Assembly (NCBI RefSeq): GCF_020682705.1
Contig: NZ_JAGTTN010000006.1
Location: 62,001 to 126,000, forward strand
Length of the DNA: 64,000 nucleotides
Origin: Microbacterium allomyrinae
Lineage (GTDB): Bacteria; Actinomycetota; Actinomycetes; Actinomycetales; Microbacteriaceae
Reading direction: 5' to 3'
A program made the translations under genes and the position numbers. Below the pieces are notes generated by a model. It saw nothing but the letters and a program-made list of their open reading frames with translations, was not told where the DNA came from and searched no databases. Shown in pieces: positions 42,778-51,975 of the stretch (position 1 is the first letter of the stretch; each line of letters begins with the position of its first letter).

Positions 42778-43601
42778 GAGGTCGCTCCCACCACGGCGCC
42801 TGCCGGCTCGGAGGCACCCGGCTCGGAGGCGCCCGGTCCGCCCGCGCCCAGCTCGGAGGCGAGCATGTACGCCGAGATCTCCTCGGGACTCTGCCGGGGC
42901 TTGTCGGCGACGATCCGTCCGTCACCGAGGAAGAGCACGCGGTCGGCGTGAGAGGCGGCGACGGGGTCGTGCGTGACCATGGCGATGGACTGACCGTGGT
43001 CGCGGCTGGCCGCCGCGAGAAGACCCAGCACCTCGCGCCCGCTGCGCGAATCGAGATTGCCCGTGGGCTCGTCGGCGAACACGAGATCGGGAGCGGTGGC
43101 GAGGGCGCGCGCGATCGCGACGCGCTGCTGCTGCCCGCCCGACAGCTGGTGGGGCCGGTGACCGATGCGCGACGCCAGTCCGAGGGTGTCGACGAGCCCG
43201 TCGATGCGCGAACGCTCCAGTGCGGACGGACGGCGGCCGTCGAGGTCGAACGGGAGCAGGATGTTGCCGATCGCGTCGAGGGTGGGCACCAGATTGAAGG
43301 CCTGGAACACGAAGCCCACGCGTCGGCGACGCAGGATCGTGAGCTCGAGGTCGGACAGTTCCGTGATGTCGGTGTCGCCGATCCACGCCCGCCCGCCCGT
43401 CGGCGCGTCGAGGCCCGCCATGATGTGCATGAGCGTGGACTTGCCCGACCCCGACGGCCCCATGATCGCGGTGAACTCGCCACGGCGGATGCCGACGCTG
43501 ACGCCATCGAGCGCCCGCACCGTGCTCTCCCCGGTTCCGTAGGTCTTGGTGAGCTGCTGCACCCGGGCGGCGAGGCCCAAGTCGGTCGATGAGATCTCCA
43601 T
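42774..43601 (-). CDS. ABC transporter ATP-binding protein (LolD/MacB type)
   Basis: The 275-residue ATPase has Walker [10 protein letters not shown], the Q-loop [12 protein letters not shown], signature LSGGQQQR, Walker [14 protein letters not shown] and a switch histidine in VTHDP. These are the hallmarks of the LolD/FtsE/MacB group. A short Gly/Ser/Glu/Pro-rich tail ends the protein. It is the first gene of a two-gene unit with the FtsX-like permease. Confidence 0.92.
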   Translation of the reverse strand: MEISSTDLGLAARVQQLTKTYGTGESTVRALDGVSVGIRRGEFTAIMGPSGSGKSTLMHIMAGLDAPTGGRAWIGDTDITELSDLELTILRRRRVGFVFQAFNLVPTLDAIGNILLPFDLDGRRPSALERSRIDGLVDTLGLASRIGHRPHQLSGGQQQRVAIARALATAPDLVFADEPTGNLDSRSGREVLGLLAAASRDHGQSIAMVTHDPVAASHADRVLFLGDGRIVADKPRQSPEEISAYMLASELGAGGPGASEPGASEPAGAVVGATS

Positions 43602-43739
43602 GCCATCGACGCTATGGATCGGCCCGTCCTGTCCGCGTCGGCCGGGAGAGGCATCCGTCTACATCGCGAGGATGATCCCTTCCGGCCGGAGCCCGGCGGG
43701 ACTATCGTCTCGACAGACCCACGAAGACGAGGAGTCGCC

Positions 43740-44432
43740 ATGTCCGCCACGCCCCTGCCCTCGAGCGGCGAGCCGCCGCGGTCGGGTCCGAAGACCTGCG
43801 ATGCGAGCGGGATGGTCGAGATCCATCGCCTCTTCCGGCGCGGTTTCGGTGAGGGTCCGCTGCTCGTCCGGCTGGTGGCCGAAGGCGACATCCCGCACGC
43901 CCATGCCGTCGCGACGCAGCTCGAGACGATGTCGCTCGGACTCCACGCCCACCACGAGGGCGAGGACGAGCGACTGTGGGATGCTCTCGACGAGCGTGCG
44001 CCGTCGTGCGGGGAGCATGTCGCGCGGATGAAGGCCCAGCACGCCGAGCTGCTCGTGCACCTGACCGCCTTGGATCTCGCACTGCCCGCCTGGCGGGCGA
44101 CGGCGAAGGCGACGGATGCCGCACCCGTCCTGGCCGCGCTCGACGGGGTGAACGCGGCGATCGCGGTGCATCTGCCCGACGAGGAGACGAACATCGTCCC
44201 GGTGATGGAGTACACGATCACCGAGGCCGAGGTGAAGTGGTACGCCGAGCACGGGCGCCGCTCGATCCCGAAGGGGCAGACCTGGCAGCAGCTGGGCGAG
44301 ATCCTGGCCTCGCAGCCCGATGGCGGAGACGAGTGGCTCCACAAGCACATGCCCGCCCCGGCACGGCTGGCATGGCGGTTCGTCGGACGACGCACGTACG
44401 CCCGCCACCGCGCTGCGCTCGAAGGCGGCTGA
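43740..44432 (+). CDS. Hemerythrin HHE domain protein
   Basis: The 230-residue protein carries histidines and acidic residues spaced as in HHE proteins: VEIHRLF, LHAHHEGEDERL, KAQHAEL and VHLPDEE. These would bind a di-iron or other metal centre. The usual roles are oxygen, iron or nitrosative stress handling, but nothing here specifies which. The ATG at 43740 has GAGGAG seven bases before. It is divergent from the LolD-type gene. Confidence 0.85.
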   Translation: MSATPLPSSGEPPRSGPKTCDASGMVEIHRLFRRGFGEGPLLVRLVAEGDIPHAHAVATQLETMSLGLHAHHEGEDERLWDALDERAPSCGEHVARMKAQHAELLVHLTALDLALPAWRATAKATDAAPVLAALDGVNAAIAVHLPDEETNIVPVMEYTITEAEVKWYAEHGRRSIPKGQTWQQLGEILASQPDGGDEWLHKHMPAPARLAWRFVGRRTYARHRAALEGG

Positions 44433-44474
44433 GCGCCGCGCGCGCCACCGCGGCGCACGTCGCCTGGTGAGACC

Positions 44475-44527
44475 GGGGATTCTCGCCGAACCCTGGGGCA
44501 TCGTCCTCGGGTTCGAGCAGAATCCCC
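44475..44527. terminator. Interrupted inverted repeat between convergent hemerythrin and regulator genes
   Basis: Positions 44475-44493 pair with 44509-44527 as nine plus seven base pairs around a three-base internal bulge. It lies in the 115-nt gap where both genes end and could terminate both. Confidence 0.55.
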
Positions 44528-44547
44528 TGGTTCGATGCGAACGGCGC

Positions 44548-45186
44548 CTACGCCAGCCCATGCTCGAAGGCGAAGACGACGAGCTGCACGCGGTCGCGCA
44601 GGCCCAGCTTCGCGAGAATGCGGCTGATGTGCGTCTTCACCGTCGCCTCCGACAGGAACTCGCGCGCTGCGATCTCGGCGTTGGAGAGCCCCCGCGCGGC
44701 GAGCGCGAAGATCTCCCGCTCGCGCTCGGTCAGAGCGTCGTAGGCCGGCGGGACGGGCCGAGGCGCGGCATCCGCGAATCTCTCGAACAGCTCACGGGTG
44801 GCGGATGCCGCGATCACGGCCGACCCCGCGTGCACGGTGCGGATCGCGGCGAGCAGGAACTCGGGGTCGGCGTCCTTGAGCAGGAATCCGCTGGCGCCCT
44901 GCCGGATCGCGCGGGCGGCGGCTTCGTCGAGATCGAAGGTGGTGAGCATCACGATGCGCGGCGGCTGGGCATCGGTGAGCAGCTCCGCGGTCGCGGCGAG
45001 GCCGTCCATGACGGGCATGCGGATGTCCATGAGCACCACGTCGGGCCGGGTCGCGCGCACGACGGCGAGCGCCTCGAGACCATCGGATGCCTCGGCCACG
45101 ACCTCGAGATCGGGCTGCGAGTCGACGAGCATGCGGATGCCGGCGCGAAACAGCGCCTGGTCGTCGACGAGCGCGACGCGGATCAC
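44548..45186 (-). CDS. NarL/LuxR-type response regulator
   Basis: The 212-residue protein has a receiver domain (D8, D9, phospho-acceptor D54 in VLMDIRMP, conserved lysine in FLLKDADP) and a C-terminal LuxR helix-turn-helix (LTEREREIFALAARGLSNAEIA, then VKTHISRILAKLGLRDR). The GTG start at 45186 has GGAGGAG upstream. It follows the histidine kinase gene by 123 nt in the same direction and should be its partner. Confidence 0.93.
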   Translation of the reverse strand: MIRVALVDDQALFRAGIRMLVDSQPDLEVVAEASDGLEALAVVRATRPDVVLMDIRMPVMDGLAATAELLTDAQPPRIVMLTTFDLDEAAARAIRQGASGFLLKDADPEFLLAAIRTVHAGSAVIAASATRELFERFADAAPRPVPPAYDALTEREREIFALAARGLSNAEIAAREFLSEATVKTHISRILAKLGLRDRVQLVVFAFEHGLA

Positions 45187-45309
45187 GGGGTCTCCTCCGA
45201 TCGGTTTCGAGGATTCAGGAAGAACGCCGCGCCATGGGGCCGCACAGCTCTGTTCATCGTCGTCTCTCCTGAATGCTCGACGCTCTGACCGATTCTCTCC
45301 GCTCAGCCG

Positions 45310-46629
45310 TCACCGCAGGCCTCCGATGGGGAGGGTGGCCCGGACGATGAACGAGCCGCCGGTGCCGGCGTCCGGCTCGGCGCCCGCCTCGAGCCGGCCG
45401 CCGACGAGCTGCGCGCGCTCGCGCATCCCGATGAGCCCGTGCCCCCTCTGCGGGGCCCCGCCCTGCGGATGCCCGCCCTGCGACTGCCCGCTCTGCTCAC
45501 CCGTGGTGATGCGCGGCTCGGGCTGTACCGCGCCCGCAGGGTGCCGCGGGCCAGCGACGGGGAGCGGGTTGCGCACCGACACGTCGACGCGGTCGGGGTG
45601 CCACGACAGGCGCACATCGACCGGGCGGCCCGCCTCGCCGTGGCGCAGGGCGTTGGTGAGGGCCTCCTGGAGGATCCGGTAGACGGCGAGCTGCACGGCT
45701 GCCGGCGGCTCGCCCGGCGGCACCGGGTCGACGTCGACCCGCAGCTGCACACCGGCGGCGCGCACCTGCGCGTACAGCCCTTCGAGATCGGCGATCGTCG
45801 GCTGCGGACCGGCAGCCTGACTATGGCGCAACTGCGTCAGCAGCAGACGCACGTCGGCGAGCGCCGAACGCGCCGTGGTCGAGATCGTCCCGAGCGCCGT
45901 CGCGGCGAGCGCGGGATCGGCGGGGGACGCCGGGCCTGCGGTCTGCGCGGCTGCCAGCGCATAGCGCGCGCCGTCGGCCTGCGCGATCACGACCGCGAGC
46001 GAGTGCGCCACGACATCGTGCATGTCCCGCGCGATCCGCACCCGCTCCTGCTCGGCCGCCGCCTCGGATTCGGCGCGCTCCTGGGCCGCGCGGTTCTCCC
46101 TCGCCCGAACCGCGCTGCGCACGAGAGCGCCGACCGTCCACGACAGCCCGAGCGCGAACACCGCGGCGACGAGCATGACGAGCGCGAGAGGAAGGGTCTG
46201 CCACGAGAGCCCGCCGCCGGCGAACACCGGACCGGCCATGAGGTAGACCGTGATGACGAGCGCACCCCCCAGCGCCGAGCCGAACCCGGCCCAGTAGACC
46301 CGCGCCGAGCCGTAGGCGGCGGTGGCGTACAGCACGGCGAAGATCGCGACGTCGGCAAGACTCGGCGGCCTGCCGAGCCCGACCTGCAGCAGCGCCGCCG
46401 CCCAGGCGAGCCCGAGCGCCAGCGCGGGCGAGAGCCGGCGCACCGCGAGCGCGCCGCTGAACAGCACCACGATGACGACGGAGGCGAGCTGTGTACCCGA
46501 AACGCCGACCGCCGCCTCGGATGTCGTGCCCGCGATCGTGATCAGCTCGACGGGGGCGGCGACGAGGAAGAACGCGCCGGCGAGCACCACGTCGATGACG
46601 ATCTGGTGGAGTCTGAGCCGGCGGAACAC
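45310..46629 (-). CDS. Two-component sensor histidine kinase (HisKA_3 / DesK-like)
   Basis: The protein has 439 residues. An N-terminal block of five or six membrane spans (about 10-170) precedes the dimerisation helix with RDMHDVVAHSLAV, where the first histidine is the phospho-acceptor. A degenerate N-box LQEALTNALRHGEA and the G-box segment HGLIGMRERAQLVGG follow. A Gly/Gln/Pro-rich insertion with GGHPQGGAPQ repeats breaks the ATPase domain. The GTG start at 46629 is chosen because the first span follows at once and TACCGT lies six bases upstream. Confidence 0.9.
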   Translation of the reverse strand: MFRRLRLHQIVIDVVLAGAFFLVAAPVELITIAGTTSEAAVGVSGTQLASVVIVVLFSGALAVRRLSPALALGLAWAAALLQVGLGRPPSLADVAIFAVLYATAAYGSARVYWAGFGSALGGALVITVYLMAGPVFAGGGLSWQTLPLALVMLVAAVFALGLSWTVGALVRSAVRARENRAAQERAESEAAAEQERVRIARDMHDVVAHSLAVVIAQADGARYALAAAQTAGPASPADPALAATALGTISTTARSALADVRLLLTQLRHSQAAGPQPTIADLEGLYAQVRAAGVQLRVDVDPVPPGEPPAAVQLAVYRILQEALTNALRHGEAGRPVDVRLSWHPDRVDVSVRNPLPVAGPRHPAGAVQPEPRITTGEQSGQSQGGHPQGGAPQRGHGLIGMRERAQLVGGRLEAGAEPDAGTGGSFIVRATLPIGGLR

Positions 46630-46635
46630 CGTTTC

Positions 46636-46641
46636 ACGGTA
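46636..46641 (-). promoter_or_regulatory. TACCGT -10 box, leaderless histidine kinase
   Basis: TACCGT on the minus strand ends six bases before the GTG at 46629. Confidence 0.35.
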
Positions 46642-46657
46642 CGCGAGACCGCGGAAG

Positions 46658-46711
46658 GCGGCATCCGTCCTGCGATGTAACCCTGCGCTGCGGCATCCGT
46701 CCTGCGGTGTA
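46658..46711. repeat. 22-nt direct repeat, period 32
   Basis: The 22-base words at 46658-46679 and 46690-46711 differ at one position. The spacing of about three helical turns in the divergent region between the histidine kinase gene and the pyrimidine operon would suit a dimeric regulator, but it may be a simple duplication. Confidence 0.6.
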
Positions 46712-46901
46712 TTCGCCGCCTCTGCCCTCCGGCGTGCGGGAGCGGCCATTGCCCCGCACCGTCGCCAGGCTTTACTGTCGCGTCACAGGCCGAAACCGAC
46801 GGGAAACGTCGTATCGACAGGATCAGGGAGCGGGGCTGCTCCTTCGATCCCACCCCGTCGGTCCCGCCCGAGGGACGATCCGACAGATGGATGGAGACAC
46901 G

Positions 46902-47750
46902 ATGACGACCGTACGCGCAGCGATCTCGCAGACGACCTGGACGGGAGACAAGGCCTCGATGCTCGACAAGCACGAGGGCTTCGCACGAGATGCCGCAGCG
47001 GACGGGGCGCAGGTGATGTGCTTCCAGGAGCTCTTCTACGGGCCCTACTTCGGGATCACGCAGGACAAGAAGTACTACCGCTATGCGGAGCCCGCGGACG
47101 GCCCGATCGTGCAGCGGTTCCGGTCGGTCGCGAAGGAGCTCGGCATCGTCATGGTGCTGCCGATCTACGAAGAGGATCAGACCGGCGTCTACTACAACAC
47201 CGCGGTGCTGGTGGATGCCGATGGCACGGTGCTCGGCAAGTACCGCAAGAACCACATCCCCCACGTGGAGAAGTTCTGGGAGAAGTTCTACTTCCGCCCG
47301 GGCAACCTCGGCTATCCCGTCTTCGACTCCGCCGTCGGCAAGGTCGGGATGTACATCTGCTACGACCGGCACTTCCCCGAGGGATGGCGCGAGTACGGCC
47401 TGAACGGTGCGCACATCGTGTTCAACCCGAACGCGACCAAGCCCGGGCTCTCCAACCGGCTCTGGGAGGTCGAGGGCCCGGCGGCCGCCGTCGCCAATGG
47501 CTATTTCGTGCTCCAGCCCAACCGCGTCGGGCGCGAGGACAACGAGTACGGCGACGAAGCGGTGAACTTCTACGGCACCAGCAACGTGATCGATCCGCGC
47601 GGCAACTTCGTCGGCGAACGCGGATCGGGCGAACACGAGGAACTGCTCGTGCGCGACCTCGACATGGACATGGTCCAGCAGATGCGCGACGACTGGCAGT
47701 TCTACCGCGACCGTCGCCCCGACACCTACCGGGAGATCGCCCTGCCATGA
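46902..47750 (+). CDS. N-carbamoyl-beta-alanine amidohydrolase (beta-ureidopropionase, nitrilase family)
   Basis: The 282-residue protein belongs to the carbon-nitrogen hydrolase superfamily. The catalytic triad is visible: E43 in CFQELF, K116 in YRKNHIP, C153 in MYICYDRHFPE. Context makes beta-ureidopropionase (N-carbamoyl-beta-alanine to beta-alanine, CO2 and ammonia) the best assignment, since dihydropyrimidinase is encoded next with an ATGA overlap. The ATG at 46902 has GGAG five bases before. It is cytoplasmic and the first gene of the operon. Confidence 0.88.
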   Translation: MTTVRAAISQTTWTGDKASMLDKHEGFARDAAADGAQVMCFQELFYGPYFGITQDKKYYRYAEPADGPIVQRFRSVAKELGIVMVLPIYEEDQTGVYYNTAVLVDADGTVLGKYRKNHIPHVEKFWEKFYFRPGNLGYPVFDSAVGKVGMYICYDRHFPEGWREYGLNGAHIVFNPNATKPGLSNRLWEVEGPAAAVANGYFVLQPNRVGREDNEYGDEAVNFYGTSNVIDPRGNFVGERGSGEHEELLVRDLDMDMVQQMRDDWQFYRDRRPDTYREIALP

Positions 47751-49180
47751 GCACCACACTGATCACGGGCGGCACCGTCGTCTCGGCGACCGGCCGCGGC
47801 GACGCGGACGTCCTCATCGACGGCGAGCGGATCGTCGCCGTGCTGGCGCCGGGCTCCGAGCTTCTCGGGACGGATGTCGCGGCATCCGTCGATACCGTCA
47901 TCGACGCCACCGGCAAGTACGTCATCCCGGGCGGCATCGACGCGCACACCCACATGGAGCTGCCCTTCGGGGGCACCAGTGCGTCCGACACGTTCGAGAC
48001 CGGAACCCGCGCCGCCGCCTGGGGCGGCACGACCTCGATCATCGACTTCGCCGTGCAGCGGTACGGCGAGCGCGTGCAGGATGGCCTCGCCGCCTGGCAC
48101 GAGAAGGCGCGCGGCAACTGCGCGATCGACTACGGCTTCCACCAGATCGTCGGCGGCGTCGATGACGACTCGCTCGCCGCGATGCGGGGACTCCTCGACG
48201 AGGGGATCTCCAGCTTCAAGCTCTTCATGGCCTACCCGGGCGTCTTCTACTCCGACGACGCGCAGGTGCTGAAGGCCATGCAGGTGTCGGCCGAGACCGG
48301 CCTGCTCACGATGATGCACGCCGAGAACGGGCCCGCGATCGACGTGCTCGCCGCGCAGCTCGCCGAGGCCGGCAAGAAGGCGCCGTACTACCACGGCATC
48401 GCGCGCGCCTGGCAGATGGAGGAGGAGGCGACGCATCGCGCGATCATGCTCGCCAACCTCACCGGCGCACCGCTGTACACGGTGCACGTGAGCGCCAAGC
48501 AGGCGGTGGACCAGATCGCCTGGGCGCGCGACCAGGGCTGGAACGTCTTCGGCGAGACGTGCCCGCAGTACCTCTACCTGTCGCTCGAGGAGCAGCTCGG
48601 CGGATTCAGCGAGGAGTGGGGCCAGTTCGAGGGCGCCAAGTGGGTGTGCTCGACGCCGTTGCGCAGCTCGAAGGACGGCCATCAGCACCACATGTGGCAG
48701 GCGCTTCGCACCAACGACATCCAGATGGTCTCGACCGACCACTGCCCGTTCTGCATGAAGGGGCAGAAGGACCTCGGCCTCGACGACTTCCGAGCCATTC
48801 CGAACGGCATCGGCTCGGTCGAGCACCGCATGGACCTCATGTACCAGGGCGTCGTGACGGGCAAGATCACCCTCGAGCGGTGGGTGGAGCTCACCTCGAC
48901 CACCCCGGCGCGGATGTTCGGCCTCTACGGCCGCAAGGGCGTGATCCAGCCCGGCGCCGACGGCGACGTCGTCGTCTACGACCCGCACGGTCACACCAGC
49001 ATCTCGGCGGCGACGCACCACATGAACATGGATCACTCCGCCTGGGAGGGGTACGAGATCGACGGGCACGTCGACACCGTGATCTCGCGGGGCAAGGTCG
49101 TCGTCGACGGGGGGAAGTACCTCGGCTCCAAGGGCGACGGCCACTACCTCAAGCGCGGCCTCTCGCAGTACCTCATCTGA
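47747..49180 (+). CDS. Dihydropyrimidinase / D-hydantoinase
   Basis: The 477-residue cyclic amidohydrolase has the metal motif DAHTHMELP, the lysine that becomes carbamylated at K158 in SFKLFMAY, later metal histidines in MMHAEN and VHVSA, and the aspartate in STDHCPF. It opens dihydrouracil, dihydrothymine or hydantoins. Its start overlaps the stop of the amidohydrolase gene by four bases, which indicates consecutive steps of one pathway. Confidence 0.92.
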   Translation: MSTTLITGGTVVSATGRGDADVLIDGERIVAVLAPGSELLGTDVAASVDTVIDATGKYVIPGGIDAHTHMELPFGGTSASDTFETGTRAAAWGGTTSIIDFAVQRYGERVQDGLAAWHEKARGNCAIDYGFHQIVGGVDDDSLAAMRGLLDEGISSFKLFMAYPGVFYSDDAQVLKAMQVSAETGLLTMMHAENGPAIDVLAAQLAEAGKKAPYYHGIARAWQMEEEATHRAIMLANLTGAPLYTVHVSAKQAVDQIAWARDQGWNVFGETCPQYLYLSLEEQLGGFSEEWGQFEGAKWVCSTPLRSSKDGHQHHMWQALRTNDIQMVSTDHCPFCMKGQKDLGLDDFRAIPNGIGSVEHRMDLMYQGVVTGKITLERWVELTSTTPARMFGLYGRKGVIQPGADGDVVVYDPHGHTSISAATHHMNMDHSAWEGYEIDGHVDTVISRGKVVVDGGKYLGSKGDGHYLKRGLSQYLI

Positions 49181-49200
49181 CCCTTCGACAGGCTCAGGAC
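49181..49200. repeat. Copy of a dispersed CTGAGCCTGTCGAAGGG-type repeat
   Basis: The gap after the dihydropyrimidinase gene holds CCCTTCGACAGGCTCAGGAC, which I know from memory as a very common dispersed word in Microbacteriaceae. A related word, CCGAGCCTGTCGAA, lies inside the ComB-like gene at 38705-38718. Confidence 0.5.
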
Positions 49201-49216
49201 CGAAAGGGATCAGATC

Positions 49217-50233
49217 ATGGACTTCGGAGTCGTCCTCCAGACCAATCCACCGGCGGCGCGCACCGTGCAGCTCGCGAAGCTCGCCGAGGCGCACGGCTTC
49301 AGCCACGTGTGGACCTTCGACTCGCACCTGCTCTGGCAGGAGCCCTACGTCATCCACTCGGCGATCCTGGCCGAGACCAAGCGCATCACCGTCGGGCCGT
49401 TCGTCACCAACCCCGCGACACGGGACTGGACGGTCACGGCATCCGTCTTCGCCACCCTCAACGAGATGTACGGCAACCGCACGATCTGCGGCATCGGCCG
49501 CGGCGACTCGGCGGTGCGGGTCACCAACGGCAAGCCGGTCTCGATGGGCGAGCTGCGCGAGTCGATCCACGTCATCCGCGAGCTCGCGAACTCGCGCCCC
49601 GTCGAGTACAAGGGCGCGACGCTGCAGTTCCCGTGGAGTCGCGGCTCCGAACTCGAGGTGTGGGTGGCCGCATACGGTCCGCTCGCCCTGAAGCTCACCG
49701 GCGAGGTGGGCGACGGCTTCATCCTGCAGCTCGCCGACGTCGACATCGCCGCGTGGATGATCAAGACGGTGAAGGATGCCGCGGCGGCGGCCGGACGCGA
49801 CCCCGAATCGATCGCGTTCTGCGTCGCCGCCCCGATGTACATCGGGGACGACTGGGAGCACATGCGCGAGCAGTGCCGCTGGTTCGGCGGGATGGTGGGA
49901 AACCACGTCGCCGACATCGTCGCGAAGTACGGGGTGCACGGTCCGGTCCCCGACGCGCTCACGGAGTACATCGCCGGGCGCACGGGATACGACTACAACA
50001 CGCACGGCAAATCCGACAACGACCACGTCGACTTCGTGCCCGACGAGATCGTCGACCGCTTCTGCATCCTCGGCACCGCCGACGAGCACATCGCGAAGCT
50101 CGAACAGCTCCGTGCGCTCGGGGTGACGCAGTTCGCCGGCTACCTCCAGCACGACAACAAGGAAGAGACGATGCGGGTCTACGGCGAGACGGTGATCCCG
50201 GCGCTCTCGGCCCACGTGGCGGCCAAGACATGA
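49217..50233 (+). CDS. F420-dependent LLM-class oxidoreductase (TIGR03842-like)
   Basis: The 338-residue TIM-barrel protein is luciferase-like: MDFGVVLQTNPP, the HVWTFDSHLLWQEPY strand-loop, GPFVTNPATRDWTV, CGIGRGDSAVR, and a late VDFVPDEIVDRFCILGTAD segment. Members of this subfamily are repeatedly encoded in hydantoinase/pyrimidine clusters of actinobacteria and are predicted to use coenzyme F420. The reaction is not established. In this operon it could interconvert a pyrimidine and its dihydro form (inference). Confidence 0.85.
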   Translation: MDFGVVLQTNPPAARTVQLAKLAEAHGFSHVWTFDSHLLWQEPYVIHSAILAETKRITVGPFVTNPATRDWTVTASVFATLNEMYGNRTICGIGRGDSAVRVTNGKPVSMGELRESIHVIRELANSRPVEYKGATLQFPWSRGSELEVWVAAYGPLALKLTGEVGDGFILQLADVDIAAWMIKTVKDAAAAAGRDPESIAFCVAAPMYIGDDWEHMREQCRWFGGMVGNHVADIVAKYGVHGPVPDALTEYIAGRTGYDYNTHGKSDNDHVDFVPDEIVDRFCILGTADEHIAKLEQLRALGVTQFAGYLQHDNKEETMRVYGETVIPALSAHVAAKT

Positions 50234-50257
50234 CGGCATGCAGATGACGGGGCGGAC

Positions 50258-51187
50258 ATGAGGCCCGCGCGCTGGTCGGCGCGGCGACAGAGCGAGCTGC
50301 GAGGCTGGATCGCGGCAGGCTGGGGTGCGATCGGCGTGCTCGCGGTGCTGGTGCTCTGGGAGCTGTACAAGTTCCTCGGCCCCGCCGAGGGCTTCGTCAT
50401 CGGCGCGGTCGCGGGCGAGTCCGGGTCGGGCGTCATGATCCTTCCCCGCACGCACGACCGGGCCATGCCGCACATCTGGGACATGGTGGCGCGTCTGTTC
50501 GAGCCCACGAGCGGCGGCAGCACCCCGCCGCTGTGGGTCGCGGTCGCGAGCGCCGCACTCGTCACCCTCGGCATCGCGGCCGTCGGCTGGCTCATCGGCG
50601 TCGCGGTCGGAGCGTTGCTGGGCCTCGCGATGCAGCGATGGCGCCTGGTCGAGTGGGGCCTGCTCCCCTGGATCGTGGTGAGTCAGATCGTGCCGCTCAT
50701 CGCGTTCGCACCGGTCGTCAACGCGATCGGCAACCAGATCGACCGCGGCGGCGGCACGTGGCCGCAGTGGCTGTCCGTCGCCGTCATCGCCTCCTATCTC
50801 GCGTTCTTCCCGGTCGCCATCGGAGTCCTGCGCGGGCTGGCGTCACCCGACCGCATCCACCTCGACCTCATGCACAGCTACGCGGCGGGCTACTGGCCGA
50901 CGCTGCTGCGACTGCGCCTGCCGGCCGCCGTGCCGCATCTGCTGCCCGCGCTGCGACTGGCCGCGGCGAATGCGGTCCTCGGCGCCGTGGTCGCCGAAGT
51001 CTCGATCGGCATGCGCGGCGGAATCGGCCGCATGCTCATCCAGCTCGCCGGCCAGGCGTCGAGCGACCCCGCCGCACCGTGGGGTCCCACGTTCGGCTCG
51101 ATCGCCCTCGGGCTCATCGCCGCAGGCTCCGTCGCTCTCATCGGCCTCGGTCTCGCCAACTACCGCAGAGGAGAGGCCGCCGCATGA
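50258..51187 (+). CDS. ABC transporter permease (ThiX/NMT1-type importer), first subunit
   Basis: The 309-residue protein has six hydrophobic segments and the EAA-like loop GYWPTLLRLRLPAAVPHLLPALR of the nitrate/taurine/pyrimidine-precursor transporter family. It is longer than usual because of a soluble insertion (about 45-85) between the first and second spans. Its stop overlaps the ATPase start (ATGA). Confidence 0.87.
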   Translation: MRPARWSARRQSELRGWIAAGWGAIGVLAVLVLWELYKFLGPAEGFVIGAVAGESGSGVMILPRTHDRAMPHIWDMVARLFEPTSGGSTPPLWVAVASAALVTLGIAAVGWLIGVAVGALLGLAMQRWRLVEWGLLPWIVVSQIVPLIAFAPVVNAIGNQIDRGGGTWPQWLSVAVIASYLAFFPVAIGVLRGLASPDRIHLDLMHSYAAGYWPTLLRLRLPAAVPHLLPALRLAAANAVLGAVVAEVSIGMRGGIGRMLIQLAGQASSDPAAPWGPTFGSIALGLIAAGSVALIGLGLANYRRGEAAA

Positions 51188-51975
51188 CGGACCTTGCCGT
51201 CCACGCATCCGGAGTCGGGAAAGTCTTCCCCACGAACACCGGCGAGGTCGTCGCGCTCACCGATGTCGAACTCGAGGTGGCCGCCGGAGAATTCGTGTCG
51301 CTCATCGGGCCCTCGGGCTGCGGCAAGTCGACGCTGCTGCGCCTCATCGCCGACCTCGACCCGGCGACGACCGGCACACTCGAGATCTTCGGAAAGCCCG
51401 CCAAGCGCGCCCGCATCGACCAGGACTACGGCATCGCGTTCCAGCAGGCGGGCCTGCTCCCCTGGCGCACGGTCGCCGCGAACATCGGCCTGCCGCTCGA
51501 GCTGCACGGCACGGGCAAGGCCGCGCGCACCGCCCGCGTCGCGGAGCTTGCCGAACTCGTCGGCCTGACCGACTTCATCGATCGCTATCCCGATCAGCTG
51601 TCGGGAGGCATGCAGCAGCGCGTCGCGATCGCCCGGGCGCTCGCTGCCCGCCCCCGGCTGCTGCTGATGGACGAGCCGTTCGGCGCGCTGGATGAGATGA
51701 CCCGAGAGTACCTGCAGTCCGAGCTGACCCGCATCGCCGCCGAGACGGGCGCGGCCGTCGTGTTCGTCACGCACTCGATCCCCGAGGCGGTGTTCCTCTC
51801 GGACCGGGTCGTGGTGATGAGCCCGCGCCCCGGTCGCATCACCGACGTGATCGTCACCGGTCTTCCCGATGCGCGCGACGACGCGCTGCGCGAGTCGCCC
51901 GAGTACTTCGACCGGGTGACCGCCGTCCGCGAAGCCCTCCACGGCACGCGCATCGAGAGGGCGAACGAGAGATGA
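51184..51975 (+). CDS. ABC transporter ATP-binding protein (SsuB/TauB-like)
   Basis: The 263-residue ATPase has Walker A GPSGCGKST, Q-loop AFQQAGLLPWRTV, signature LSGGMQQR, Walker B LLLMDEPFGALD and the switch histidine in VTHSIPEA. This set is typical of the SsuB/TauB/ThiZ group. Four-base overlaps with both neighbouring permease genes show that it belongs to one importer. Confidence 0.93.
   Translation: MTDLAVHASGVGKVFPTNTGEVVALTDVELEVAAGEFVSLIGPSGCGKSTLLRLIADLDPATTGTLEIFGKPAKRARIDQDYGIAFQQAGLLPWRTVAANIGLPLELHGTGKAARTARVAELAELVGLTDFIDRYPDQLSGGMQQRVAIARALAARPRLLLMDEPFGALDEMTREYLQSELTRIAAETGAAVVFVTHSIPEAVFLSDRVVVMSPRPGRITDVIVTGLPDARDDALRESPEYFDRVTAVREALHGTRIERANER

Noticed and set aside
45213..45274. 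Eight-base inverted repeat ATTCAGGA...TCCTGAAT between the response regulator and kinase genes
   Set aside because: It is short, with a 46-nt loop and no further pairing. Chance cannot be excluded.
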